The translations under genes were made by a program, and so were the position numbers. A model generated the notes under the pieces. It did not search any database and was not told where the DNA came from. It worked only from the letters and a program-made list of their open reading frames with translations. Shown piece after piece: positions 11,611-24,700 of a DNA stretch of 64,000 nucleotides. Where the stretch lies: positions 13,098,849 through 13,162,848 of the forward strand of contig JAKZAP010000001.1 of assembly GCA_023053575.1 (NCBI GenBank). The letters are read 5' to 3'. Origin of the DNA: Branchinecta lynchi. Its lineage: Eukaryota; Arthropoda; Branchiopoda; Anostraca; Branchinectidae. The first letter of the stretch is position 1. Every line of letters starts with the position of its first letter.

Positions 11611-12713
11611 CTTTATTCGGCGAAGCCGGACAAAGGTTGCCGCAACACTTCACGTTGCCTGGGCAACGTAGGTCTAGTTTAATTACGAAATGGACTTGCC
11701 AAATTCAACCGAATTACCGAATACGGTAGAAATGACAGCTTGGACAGCTGTTATGAAGACGTCTCGAGGTCCCCCACCGTGTTTGGATGCGGTTCGGATC
11801 TAGAAATGGGATTTTCACCCAAGCCTGGCCGGATGCAGTTCAGACCTACGAATGGTGCATCGAGGACGTTCGGAGACGAGTTGGGAGACCTGACTGTCTC
11901 AGTGGCCAGTTGCCATCAACTACCAGGACATGACAGATCCCTTCTTAACAAAACAATATAGCAACAGCAAGCGTTTCTTACATGTACAATGTTCCGTCTG
12001 GTCTTCGCATAATCTATCTGTAATTGGCTCTTCTGAGTAACACAAAAATCTGAACGGCAAAACCCGACACAATTCAAGCCTCTAAAACGGGGCATGACGA
12101 AAAATCAGACAATCAATAAAAACTGGACCATAAAAAAATAATCTTAAAACATACAGCCTCGTCGCTGTCAGTAAGTTACCTAACAAGGAATACACTAAAC
12201 AAACTGAACAAACCCCTGGCTATGGATATACCCTCTTTGCTGAATCAATTGAAAACATCAAATCAAGTTTAGCTGTCTACGGAACAAGCTACGCGTCAAA
12301 TTTCATTAGCAGTCCAGGACGAAACCTAGGATCGAATCCCATCGGGGTCCAATCCTGAACGGCAAAGCTATGCTGCCTTCTAGCTGCTACAGAAAGGACA
12401 AGCCGAATCAACAAAATACACTTTCACACAGTAAAGAGACTACGTCCCTTTCTTGCTACGTCAAAAGGAAAAAAAAAAGATCCGTCAGATTAAACTAATT
12501 CATCTAACTCTCGAATCACAGAGGTAATGCGCGTAACAGAATAAGTGTCAACACAATTTCATAAATATTCACAGAATCAAGAAACAATAAAACGGAGCCT
12601 ATTATACATGCCAGGTGAGTATGCATTACTGACATTTTTGTACGATACACCTTTATAATCTTTGGAAGTGCTTCTAAAGTTTGCAGCAGGCCGTGCAATC
12701 ACTGTGTCTCTAG
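11611..12713. other. 3' flank of the PDZ-GEF gene
   Basis: No second gene recognised. The PDZ-GEF 3' UTR must occupy the part just below 12,714 on the minus strand. I see no AATAAA on that strand close to the stop, so the polyadenylation site is unassigned. Confidence 0.4.
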
Positions 12714-12745
12714 TCAAACTGTCGACACTTGTGCTCCGTCCTCGT
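12714..12745 (-). CDS. PDZ-GEF terminal coding exon (C-terminal PDZ ligand)
   Basis: Only 32 nt, after a TTTCTTTTTTCAG acceptor. It completes an Asp codon split with the previous exon and encodes EDGAQVSTV then TGA. The acidic stretch plus a class I PDZ-binding end parallels the vertebrate RAPGEF2 terminus (acidic run then QVSAV). The match in position, length and chemistry makes this exon secure despite its size. Confidence 0.9.
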
Positions 12746-15700
12746 CTGAAAAAAGAAATAGTCTAAGAAACAGGACGAGAAACACAATTTGACAAGCCTT
12801 GCTACGACTGTAATTACTCTAACGGTACGATACCACTGAGATCCTCCCGGAGCAGAACAAAATAACACTAGGGAGTAGAGCCAAGGCCTATGCTCTCCAT
12901 GCACCGGAAACAGGCCTTACTCGTAGCGCCGCCCACTACGCTCGCGACATTTAAAGCGAGACAAATTGCGGGTTTAGAAATTTTTTAGTACAGATAAGAT
13001 GCGGTCTGCAGACATCGAGGAAACAGGGGAGGTTGTATCTTTTTTTGCTTTGTTAGAAATATCGAGTTATCGAAGCTAGAGCTGGTGCACGACTGACTGA
13101 GTTTCAGTAGGGGCGCTCTCTATCGCTGGTGAGTCCCTGCTACTCGAGTGTATGTCACTTTTTTCACGTCTTGGCGCTACTCCCTTCATTTTGCTCTGTC
13201 CCGGAGCGAAATTTTCCACTGAAAGCATTCTTTGGTATATCGCCGGAAGTCGGACGGAACAGGCGCGAAGCAGTGCTCGACAAAGATCCGTCTGAGCAAC
13301 ACGAACATCGCAGCCAGCTGAAAGCGGCTGAACTTAAACACCATTTCGATATACTTTTTTGCCCTGATCTGGAGTGTCAGTGTCAGGTGTACTAACACGG
13401 CTAGACAACACTGTCTTGCAAATCGCACAACAGATTTAGGAAGACAACAAGAAGAGATTGAAGTTCAAATCAGTTAAACTGTTTTCAGACAAACCATTCT
13501 ACAGTTATGTATCTTTTATTGTAACTGTTTTCGGTAAGAGTGAAAGTCTATTTCTTCACTGGGCTATGTCCCCACAGAGCGCGAGTTCGAGTTCGCATGT
13601 GAGACTCCGGCAATGCCAATAATCCATTCGCGCCTCAGCTCAATGACAAAACGTTTTCATTCAGCTTTGCACAAATTCGACTACTAAGGCCAAACGATGA
13701 ACACGTAGACTCCTCAAGGCAACATACAGCTACAGAAAAGCTACAGCTAATATCGAAAGCTTAACAGAAAACTTGACATCTTTACCAACAAACAGCCACA
13801 GTACTAAGGTAATAGCAACCTTAGGTCGCAAAAGAAATATACAAATCAACACAGAACTCGCGACCGAAAAAGAAATTTACCCTAGGTCATTAAGGTGTGT
13901 TTCTTGACAGTTAGGACTTTGTTAGGACAAAGGAATGTTGCCCTGGACCTCCCCGCCAATCCCGGATACCGTTAGCGATGTTAGTTTTAGTCTTTGTCAG
14001 AAGCAAGAGGTGGGATGTAGTCGCCATACCTTCATCATCGGACTGAAACATTCCGTCATGCGACCTGGAACGGTTTAAATGAGCCATGCGAGACATTGAC
14101 GACGAAACAGCAACAGTATACTCAGGAGGTCGTCGCGGTCGATTAGCTACTGAAAAAGAACTAGACTTTCAATAGAAGAATAAAACATAACAAAAACAAG
14201 CGCAAGCAGTACAAAGCAAGAATGCTTCCGCGGGGTGAATCAACGTTAGACCCATTCCTCGAAACGCTGAATTTGGTAAGAGTGCAACCTTGGTAAGACC
14301 TGCAAATACAGACCGCTTAGTAAGCCCAAGAGCGGTTAAGACTCAAATAAGAAGATGCGTTATTCTTCCTCGAATCATGCATGGACATTTCGTTTTTAAG
14401 GACCCCTCCTGCTTATTTTACCTTTTATATTATCCCTAGCTCCCTTTTGAAATTATAGTTCGGTTTTGTGCCGAGCCGAGTTTTGCCAAAAGCTACAAGA
14501 TCCGCCGACAACTCTTTCACGCATGCAAAGCTTCAAAGTTTTGTTCTTCATTTTGGAAGATACGGCAGACCATCAGGTCTATCTTCTCGCACATGCAAAG
14601 CTTCAAAGTTTTGTTCTTCATTTTGGAAGATACGGCAGACCATCAGGTCTATCTTCTGTTTTGGACTTCTTTTGTTTTGCTTGCTTTTCTTACTTTTTAA
14701 CGATGGCGCGTTCAGTTTTCAGATATTTTGCGTCCAACTACCACGTCGGGGAGCGGGAATTTCACGTGGGAAGTAATGGTATTATCGAAAAACGATATTT
14801 GTGGTCCATTTCATGGTGAACAGATATTTTCCCGTAAGAGTTGTGCTTTAGGAAAGTTGGACGTTACAAAGTTTAGTCTAACATGGTCTCTTTGGTCGTC
14901 TAAGGAACGATTTGTGACTGAACATTAACGGGAAAACACGTAAAGCATGTAGGCCAGGCGAAAGGAAAGGTAGCAGAGACTAACCAAGGCAGCTGTGAAA
15001 ATCGCACTTCATGTCTGATAAAAATATATTCAAAGTCCACTGAGCCACATATTCACCTCAGACAAAGTGGTGTTTTTGCATACTTTATCCTTCATTCTTG
15101 AACGTACTAAACAGCCAGTATTCTGCTAGATGATGAGAAGAATTTTCCAACGAACCAGCTTCCCCCTCGCCCTAATTTTTAACTATACTGGTGACGTTAT
15201 TTTCGCGCCACTGGATCAGAGTCCGCTGCGCTAGTGACATTCTAGACGGAGCTTACGACAAACCAAAGCATATAAACTGAACTTCGAACATGGTGCGACC
15301 GTCCACTGTACGACAGCTCTAAGTGCCTGTAGGCACCATCTCGCGCGCGGTTCAGTCTGTTGCAGAGCAAAATAACACTAGGGAGTAGCGTCAAGACCTA
15401 TGCTTTCTTTGCTTGGCGAACGGGCCATACTCATAGCGCCGCCCACTACACTCGCGACATTTAAAGCGAGACAAACTTACGGGTTTAGAAATTCTAGTAA
15501 AGCCAAGATGCGGTCTGCACTCATCGAGGAAACTGGGGAGGTTGTATCTTTATTTTGCTTCAGAATATAAAGTTATTGGAGCCAGCGCTGGTGCCCGACC
15601 GATGAAGTTTCAGTAGGGACGTTCACTATCGTTAGTGTTGCTAATGTCACTGTTATTCGAATGTGTGTCACTTTTTTCAAGTCTTGGCGTTACTCTCTTA

Positions 15701-18700
15701 GTGTTATTTTGCTCTGGTCTGTTGTAGGCTCTGCGTAAGAATGTCGTTACGAACATCGGCCTCTAATCCAAAGATGCGGAATATTACCGAAATATTTCGA
15801 TGTCATGACAGAGAAGCCAGCGAAGTGCGTGCTTTCAGACTTTTGACGAACTCATGTCAATTTACACCCGCAAGTATGAGAGCTAACGCTTTATCGATGT
15901 CTGCTTTTCCTCAATGGCTCCTTTGGGCGGAGAAAGGATTCAGAAACTTACCCGGGTAGAATAAGACCGGCGAAGGAACTCGCCTACATGGTGCAGGCAG
16001 TGGCCGTCTTGACGTAAACACTACGAAGAAAAACACAAAACACAGTCAGAAAAGCAGAAAAGAAAATAACACAAATAAAGCTATAGTGAGGCGAAAGAAA
16101 TGCCGAAAAAGCCGCGACACATAGTAACTAACAGGAAATGTCTGCGTGAGAATCGAAGGACCATGCGACCCAGTCAATACGAATCTTCTCCTTTCTGAGC
16201 GTTACGCAATTTGTGCAAAACTAGTAAAATGAATTTTTAAAGCCCCATTCACAGTCAGACTATTACGTCCAGGTGACAGAAGTCGTAACTCGTAGGAAAC
16301 GCGTGCGTGAGAATCCGAGGACCATGACACCCGGAAATCCCAATGTTAGAAGACATACAATCTACAACGATGGGGTTTGTAAAAACACTAAAAAGGAAAA
16401 CTTAATCCCCATTCACAGACGGTCTTAAGGCTTTGCCTCAGACTCGGTCCTAGCGACAATTTGGACACGGTTGAGCTCCGGCCTTGTGATAGGACGTGAC
16501 ACTACATTCAAGATTTTACGTCTTACAAAAAAGACTCGGAAAAAAGTTGTGTTCCGTCATTTACTGATCTTTTAATGCACATTCCATAAATAAATCGTGT
16601 ATTTTTTATTTGCATTGTAGTTGCTTTTGCTCAATTGGGTGATCACGATATGTCTGATGAAAGTTTTAGTTATAGCCTAATGAAAGTTTTAGTTTGAATT
16701 TTTTTTTACATATGAAGAATAAATCCAATATTACAATTACAGTTCGGTTTATTTATCCATAGATATCTTTTACGAACATAAGTAGTGATGGTCATATCAC
16801 TACAGTTAAAAAGATCAACTAAGTGATATATTTACAACTGTAACCTATGATTTATATATACAATTCACGGTTTAAGATTCAAATCATCAAAATATGAACG
16901 CAAATTAAAATGACAAGTCTTCAAAACAATTACAAAAATAATTCGTCATAATTGTCATTACTATTTTAACAGATAGTCGTTCAGCCCAAGCTGACTGCGA
17001 GTCATATTTGATGGTGCAAAACCGAAAAAGTCACCTACATTTTATTAGAGCTGTATTTCGACCCTTCTTGGCAAGGGTCCTCTTCAGCCTCAAGCCGCTC
17101 ATGCTGGAAATTGAACTTGTGGTAAAACAATTAAAGATTTTTCCTTAAATGTCTGATTTTATGAACTTCTTCTCAGAAAATTGGTTGGAGTTAAAGCTGG
17201 TGCTGTGATTTCATTCTGGACACGGCTGCTGTTTTTATGTTCGATTGGGTCACCGAATGGGTAGAGATTCTTCTGTATTTTGGTTTTGGAGTCACCTGTC
17301 TCTTCTTTTTCTTCCCAGCTACGATGGATACTTCTCGGCGGCATGTATGGGCGAAGTGATTTTATGAAGAAGTTCACAAAATCAGACATTTAAGGAAGAA
17401 TATTTAATTGTTTTTCCCCAAGTTCATTTTCCAGCTTGAGCCTGAGGAGGACCCTTGCCAAGAAGGACCGAAATATAGCTCTAATGAAATGTAACTGACT
17501 TATCCGTTTTGCACCGTCAAATACTATTCTGATATTTTAAAATAACCTGGAAATAATCAGTTTGCCAATCCGACCATATGCGGGGGAGTGGGGGCGCTTG
17601 AAACTTTGAAATTTAGGGCATTTTGTCACACTTTTTCGAGTTAGGGTACTTCCAGATGAGCTAGGAAAATCAAAGACCTGACCAAAAATTATAAAAAAAC
17701 GACCTCCGCTGTGAGAGTATTTAAAAAAAAAATAAACTGGACTTGTATGGGGCTTTGTAGAAATAAAGAGAGACCGTCCGTGAACAGGAATTGACTTACA
17801 ACAAAAAGGTAACATGGAAGCCAGCACAATGCAGTACGGTACGCCACTACAAACTAACACAGAACCACAAAGAATTCACCAGCACCGAACTAGCACAACA
17901 GTAATACCTGGCATCTGTCTCCGTACAGTTGGAGAGGGAGGACCGGGGACAACATTTCCCTCCAAGGAACTGTTTGATCTAGATTCAAACTGTGTACAGT
18001 AGCCAGGATCAATGTCATTTCGAAGGCCAACGCTAGCCACGCCTAAGCATATCCCAAGTGGGTGGGGTATGGAGGCGAGTGCGCCACCCTCATTCGAACC
18101 GGACGACCCTGGAATAGATCAAGCAAATTCAGCGGCTAGACACTTTCATTCGCTTTTCTTGTACATTAAGATGACACTGTCTCGACAGAGGACTTTCCAG
18201 AGTGTCCGTGAATAGTTGTCGCTTGATAAACGTCGAAAACCTTTTCTTTTCTTCCTTAAAATAAAACGAAAGGAGACGCCTCAAAATCGAACTCTAGCCT
18301 TAACATTCTATGTTCGAAGCAAATACCATTCCCCCGCGGAAGTGCTAACACAACTGCATTTTCCCACTAGGTACACCAACAAATCTTTTTAACGCTACGA
18401 GTAATTACTTTGGTAAGACTTCTTTGACGTTTTACTCGAATCTGGTTATTCTCCAACCAATGGCTGTGAAGATACGCGTGCACAGGAGAGCAAAGGTTCG
18501 CAAGAAGATTCGATCGTGGTAAGAGGCAAAAAACAAAGCAAATGTCGTCCCTGTCCACTAGTACACCTAGTAGTGTAGATCTAGTATACAATTCCAAGTT
18601 CCGAGGACTAGGATGGACCAAGCGAAGACAGAAGAATACCAGAAAGGCACAATAAGTTCTTCGTTCCCTTTACACATTTTCGCCCGTACCTTAGTTTCTC

Positions 18701-21700
18701 TCACCCTTTCACTTGGCTTAAAAATTCCACAAAAATTCCACTGACGAGGACCCTTGCCAAGAAGGGCCGAAATATCGCTGATGAAGACTCGTAGCTGACG
18801 TAGCCGTTGAAAACATTGTTTGAATAAATCCACAATTCCTTGATAGTTCTGAGTTATTTGATCGTGTACGACCCTTGGGGTCAAGCTTCAATAAAAGAAT
18901 AGGATATAGATTAACTAACCCTGGTAGTTTTTTCGGACGGGCAGGTTGGAGAGACTAGTGACGCTACTACTTTCCGCACTCAGGTCCACCGGCATTGTGA
19001 GAGTATCAGAATGGGATCGCTCATGAGATCTTTGCGCTTCTCGGCCCCTCCGATGGATGTTTGGAGACGGGGAAGGTGACAGGGCGTGAGGGTTCTGCAG
19101 ACCAGCCGGCTTCGGAGGCTGATAGGGACGGGTTTTTGACGGCTCACTGCAATTCAAGAAATTCATGAGCAGGAAAAGGAAGGACGACTTGGGTGAGGAA
19201 CCGTAAGCAACACAGAAGCTTCCTGTCCAGAGGTAACATGGAATCGCTACCTGCCCTATGTGCACACGTGCTAAACTCACCCTTTTGTCTTTGTTTTCTT
19301 TCCGGTCAGACCACAACAATGAATCCAACTTAGTTCCCAGAACAGGGTAGTGGAACCACAAATCTATTGTTTGGTTACGAGAAGGCGAGGTTGAAGTTAT
19401 TCGACTGCTCAAAAGATTGTCATGTGACACAGACCTACTGTCCAATGAATTTGCTTTCCATCCATTGCCTCTCAGATCGTGTGGTTTGTAACCGTAGAGA
19501 GGATGCCATAACTCCAAAGCATCAAGATTAGCCCGTCGCCACTAAATTTCGCCGAAGAAAAAGATTATCAGACACATGCCACAAGGGGATATCACGTGAA
19601 TAACGTTTGAATCGAACTGTTGAAATTTTTTTATTTTATCACACGTCTTGCTTTGCAAATCGACTGCAAAGCGTTCTGGATCAGCAATTATGCGAATTTC
19701 TGGCTCTCATCCATGTAAATTTCCAGTATTTCCTTCTTTCAATCCTTCGCTGTTGGGTACCATCTCTTTGTCCGGCTCTCCGCGGCACGATAAATGATGA
19801 AAAGGTTTGGCACACTCTTCCCACCCCGTTCAACTATCGATTTGGCAGCTGAAGGTGTGACAGCAATCTGTCTGACCTTTTATATGTTTGAAGCGAGAAA
19901 CTCGCACTTCTACAAAACCAGTGGGAGTTGCGTTTAGTGTCCGGGGAACTAAAGCACAAAGAACTAAATAAAGGATTACCTTAACGCAAGCATTTTCTTC
20001 AGAGACTGGGGACTGGCTGCTCCAAACTTGGGACCGCTTTGACTAGTTTTTCTCCCTTCGCTGTTCGCACTGGCTGAGCTCGCGGTACTTGCTGTACTTA
20101 AGGTGGGGGAAGGGTGGCGCTTCCGAAGGTGACTCCCTAATACACCGGAATGTCTGTCTGCTGAAGAAGTAGTCGTGTTGTGGGCAGAGTTATGACTCGA
20201 TCCTCCAACTGGGGGTTCGACCTCTAGGGACATCTGGCGCAGCTGTTCCTCGTCACTGATGACCTTCATCTTCGACAGGTATGCTTTAACTCGCCTCACC
20301 ATTTGCGCCTGGAATAAAGCTTCGCTTTAGAGAAAACGTCAGCATATCATACTGCATAACATATATATTTATTTTTGCCCGCTTACAAAAGGGAAAAAGC
20401 GGAGTACATAAAGAAAAAGAAAGGAAGAAGAAAAGAAATTAAAGAAAATATATACACGCGCTAAACATAATAATACAATTTTTACCACGAATCGAGTTAG
20501 CATATGGTTTGTGCAAGCATTTAAAGCTCGTGCTCGTTATTTCAATTCCATCTCTCTTTTCGGTGTGGTTTATTATTTTGTATTTTGCTGATAACTCCAT
20601 GTTGAACTTTAGACTGACAAGTACGTTTGTTGCTCTTCCAGGGAGAATTATCTCTCAGAAAGTATGTAAAGTCAGAAAGTAAAATTTTTCTCTATATTTG
20701 AAACCCATAAATCTTGACCTGCTTGTTTTTTCATAATGTGGTCATCTTCGTTTTCAAGTCATCGTCGCTTTTAAATAACGCACTGCAACACTGAGTTGCC
20801 CATTAACCGGAGAACTAGAGCTGGAAGTGCCTATGCTTTAATCCGACTTTCTAGGGTTCAGCTTTCACTTCTGAAGTCATTGAAAACATTAAACAGTTAA
20901 AGAATTGTAGTGATAAAGCCCTCAAAAAATATGCGAAGCAGCAACTTTCTCAACTGTAAATGCCACAAGGATGTCTTTCGAAAATCGTCCACAACAGAGC
21001 CAATACAGTCACACGGGTTTAGACAAAATTTCCAGAAGCTTTTGCTCATCCTACGTTCTCTTCCTTCTGTACCTTCCTCCCCAAACCCGTAATACACTCG
21101 TGGTGGCGCAGTTTTCTGTTTGGAATCCAACGACCGAGAAAGATGACGGCACAACTTTTGGTACCAAGCAGCCGCCTTCCTGACCAATTCCCAATGCGTC
21201 TACTCATTCTGTATATTCTTTTTCGTTGTGTATTCATTTTTTCTTTCTGTGCTTGTGCCTCTTCAACGCCTAAATTAGGTTGCCTGTAATAAATTGATTC
21301 ATTCATTTTAAGTCCAGCGAGAAAAATACAGAAATTCTTGGACTTGTTGACCATGAGAAAGACATCTGACCTAATTTTAACCAAATTTAGATGTCTAGAG
21401 CTCTAACATCGGAATCCTGTGCATTCCGGGCAAAGTCTCATGGAGGAAGCCAAACAAAGCCAAAGGCTTTAGGCATTGTTCGAAGATGGGGAAAAGGACC
21501 TTCGGATGAAAACTTTCTCCGTTGATAACTGAAAGTCAAGATGCCCTCCTGTGGGATTGGAAATTGAAGATCGTGCCGCGGGTTGATTTCCCGCCCCCCG
21601 AGCATTTTTATTTTTAACTTCATCACTTACAACCCGACAACGCGCAGAATAATTCACAGACAAAGGAAGGCTGCGGCGCCCATGCGGTTGGATATTATAC

Positions 21701-24700
21701 GCAATACTATCGTCTTGAGCGGCATCATTTTGACTGAACACGCACAAGATCAGTCTGTGAGATTCGGACTAACCCTGTCTGCGCGAACTGGAAATATTGG
21801 AGAAACTTGTAATGAGTATAAACAAAGGAGAAAAGTCTATAGAGAAATGTTTCTTTAAGGACTCAAAAATAATCCTATCGGGTGTAATTTTCTGCATGCA
21901 ACAGCAACAATACTGAAAATTTGACCCATAGACTTTTAGATACAAATACAAGCTGTCCTATTAGACAGAATATTCCACCCTTTAGGTCTTTCTCGAGGAT
22001 TTCAGACCTGGCCTATTCAAACACAATTTCCCGGGTAGTTGCTGCTGTGATACCGAAATAACGCTCAACGAAAAGATTTCTAGCCGTAGCTGAAACTCCA
22101 TTTGGCTTTTTTCCCAAGTGCACTTACCCAAACGAACGTTTTTATTTCACCCAGTCTCATCATCAATCACTTACCTCCTCGAACATTTTCTTCTGATTTG
22201 GCATCGCCGCTGTTTTCTTTCTCCTCTTTACGGTGGCCGCCGACAGACTATTTCCAGAATGCGAGCCAATGGCAGCCGTTAGCTGATTCATCGCCATCAT
22301 GGCCTATAATGAAATGACATTTATTGTAATTTATGTGTTACACGATCACTCAGAGACAAATGGAGAAAGGGAGGGGGGAGTCCCTTACATATAAAGACTT
22401 AGGAAGCCACCCTTCGACAGCTCATGGACGTCGGGTGCGGCGAAAGTCTGGTCCCGTTACAAGCAGGGACCAGTTAAAATTTATCAAATTCACCTGAACT
22501 AGATGATTTTTAGGGAATCTACCGGAATTTTGCTAAAGGAATCTACCGGAACTTGTCTCAGGGAATTTACTGGAGGCTGGGTCAGGTGATCTACCGGACT
22601 TCGCCCCACGGAATCTACTAGAATTTTGGAATTTGGAATTTTGGAAATATGACTTACATATTTCTTGGCTTATTGGCTTGGCTTACCGGATAAATACAGA
22701 CTCACAGCTTGCCAGGATGACCCCGGCACACAACTTTCCAGATGCAGACAGACAACACAGCGTACTGGAACATTCATCGACCGACTCCGGTAATCACCTA
22801 AGTTTCTGTAGCTTCAAAGAATTAACTTCTACTGTAATTTCGAAAATTTCCAACTAAGAATACCGTTCCAGGAATAATATCACGGTACCGTCTACTCCAG
22901 TTTCGACAGCTTTCTCGACTCCTTTCCGGTGATAAGCCGAGAAGAGTTCAAAAACGATTTAGTCTTGTTCCGACATGATGTCGAAAGTCGCCAGGAGAGC
23001 CTCGAAACAAACAAAAAGTTTGATATATTCGAAGTCTTTCGTGAACTGAAAGATGTCTTACCACTAATATGGACAGCGCTCAATCTGGCTAAGACAATCC
23101 GTGTTACCTCAGCAAAAGGGGAAAGACTTTTATGGAACATTAAGTTGGTTAGGACCACCTTGCGTTCAACAATGGCTGACGAGCGTCTATTGATAATCGC
23201 ATGTGAAACTGATCTAGTTGACGAATGTAAAATTAGAAGTGTGGCGAACAAATGAAAAACGCTTAAAACGCGAAGATAGATGTGTAGGATAGGTTGAAGG
23301 TCGAAGACTTTTTAGTCTTATCTGACTACCTTAAAGTTTAACCGAATAGGGCTGGTATCACATATCACTTATTCACTTAAATATTCCTGAAAAGCCGATA
23401 AAAATGCGTTACCGTTAACCAGAATAGAATGAACTTATTCTTTCGGATTTGTGGTACCTCTATGTGCTTGTCCCTCTACGCTTGAAAAAAGCCATTGCCG
23501 AATAATAAAATAAAACTATCAGATTCGTTGCAAGACATATCCTAAAATCATTTTTCTATATATATATGAGTAACTTTTCCGATGTCGCATCTTTGGCCCT
23601 GAAAATGCAGGATTTTGTTTAAATCCAAATTCTCCGCGTCTGGGTGAGTCTTAGGTCCTACAAGCAGCGCACAGTTTGAAAGTTATTACCAGAGTCCCGG
23701 GTATAGAAAAATACAAAATCCCTCAGTATGTGTCAAAATGTATGATAATATAAGTATTATAAATAAGCTTCCTTTCCAGTTAAACTTTAACAAACCTTTT
23801 TTTGGTGGTTTTAACACATACTCTAATTCAGAACAAAACAGTAGTGTGGTGTTTCTGAAGAGATGGTCACTACGGAAAATTTCCGATAAAACTTCAAAAA
23901 ATTCCGGTAAAATTCTGAAGTCGCAACCCCCCCCCCCCCCCCCCACCACCACCACCAGGAAGGTGTCGGGACAACCCTGCTTACAAGCACTAGGTTTATA
24001 GTACAACCGCAAATAATAAACTGAAATAATGGATCAATTCATTCGAACTCGATAAATCAGTAAAAACTAACGAAAACTTATTCAAGTGAATTTTTGGGAT
24101 CCCAAAACGTAACGGGAGGGACACATATGACTTCGTAAAAGTTGTCCGTCTGTGAGCACGATAACTATCGAAAGGATTGACATATTTTGATGAAACTTGG
24201 TGTGAGGATTCTTTCGGTCAAGTTAGTAGATGGGCCCCAAAGCTGTATATTTAGGGATCGGGGAGGGATTTGAAAGGCTAATCTTTTTTCTCTCTTTTGT
24301 TATTTATTTCTTTTTCATTTACTCCGTTCTTGTTCAGTTTGTAAACGGGTTATAAACAATATACAAATTAAGGGGCGAACATAAATATTTTTTTAAAGCT
24401 AATGAGACAGTCGATCTAGAGGTAAGGAGACATGCTGAATCCGGAAATGAAAAATATTTTCTCGCCGGAAAAGTAGCTTACCCGGAATCCGGGAAAAATC
24501 GAAAAATTTGTAAAAGGAATAGTTGAATCTGAAGTTGGTAAGAGGAAGGGTAAGAGCACATGGTGAGTCCGAATATGTAAATTACTTTTTCGCCGGATGA
24601 GTAGTTCGTCCGGAATCCGTAAATTTAGCATGAAATTAAAAAATCCAATGATATAGTCAATATAGGGCGAGGAGACATTCTGTTGCAACTTTCGAATATA

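Noticed and set aside
12855..15725. LTR retrotransposon with the 350-bp direct repeats as LTRs
   Set aside because: The interior contains a conserved PDZ-GEF exon and no gag/pol, and no TG...CA ends or primer-binding site were seen.
19150..19517. Upstream extension of the minus-strand ORF over the ESSSVTSL exon
   Set aside because: A good acceptor at 19,147 matches the phase of the preceding donor exactly; the extension is treated as intron, possibly alternative.
22513..22640. CRISPR-like array (regular repeats with spacers)
   Set aside because: Units are contiguous and degenerate, and the setting is an animal intron; it is a minisatellite.
22892..23251. 119-codon minus-strand ORF
   Set aside because: Shadow of the plus-strand hAT dimerisation domain, which has a recognisable signature.
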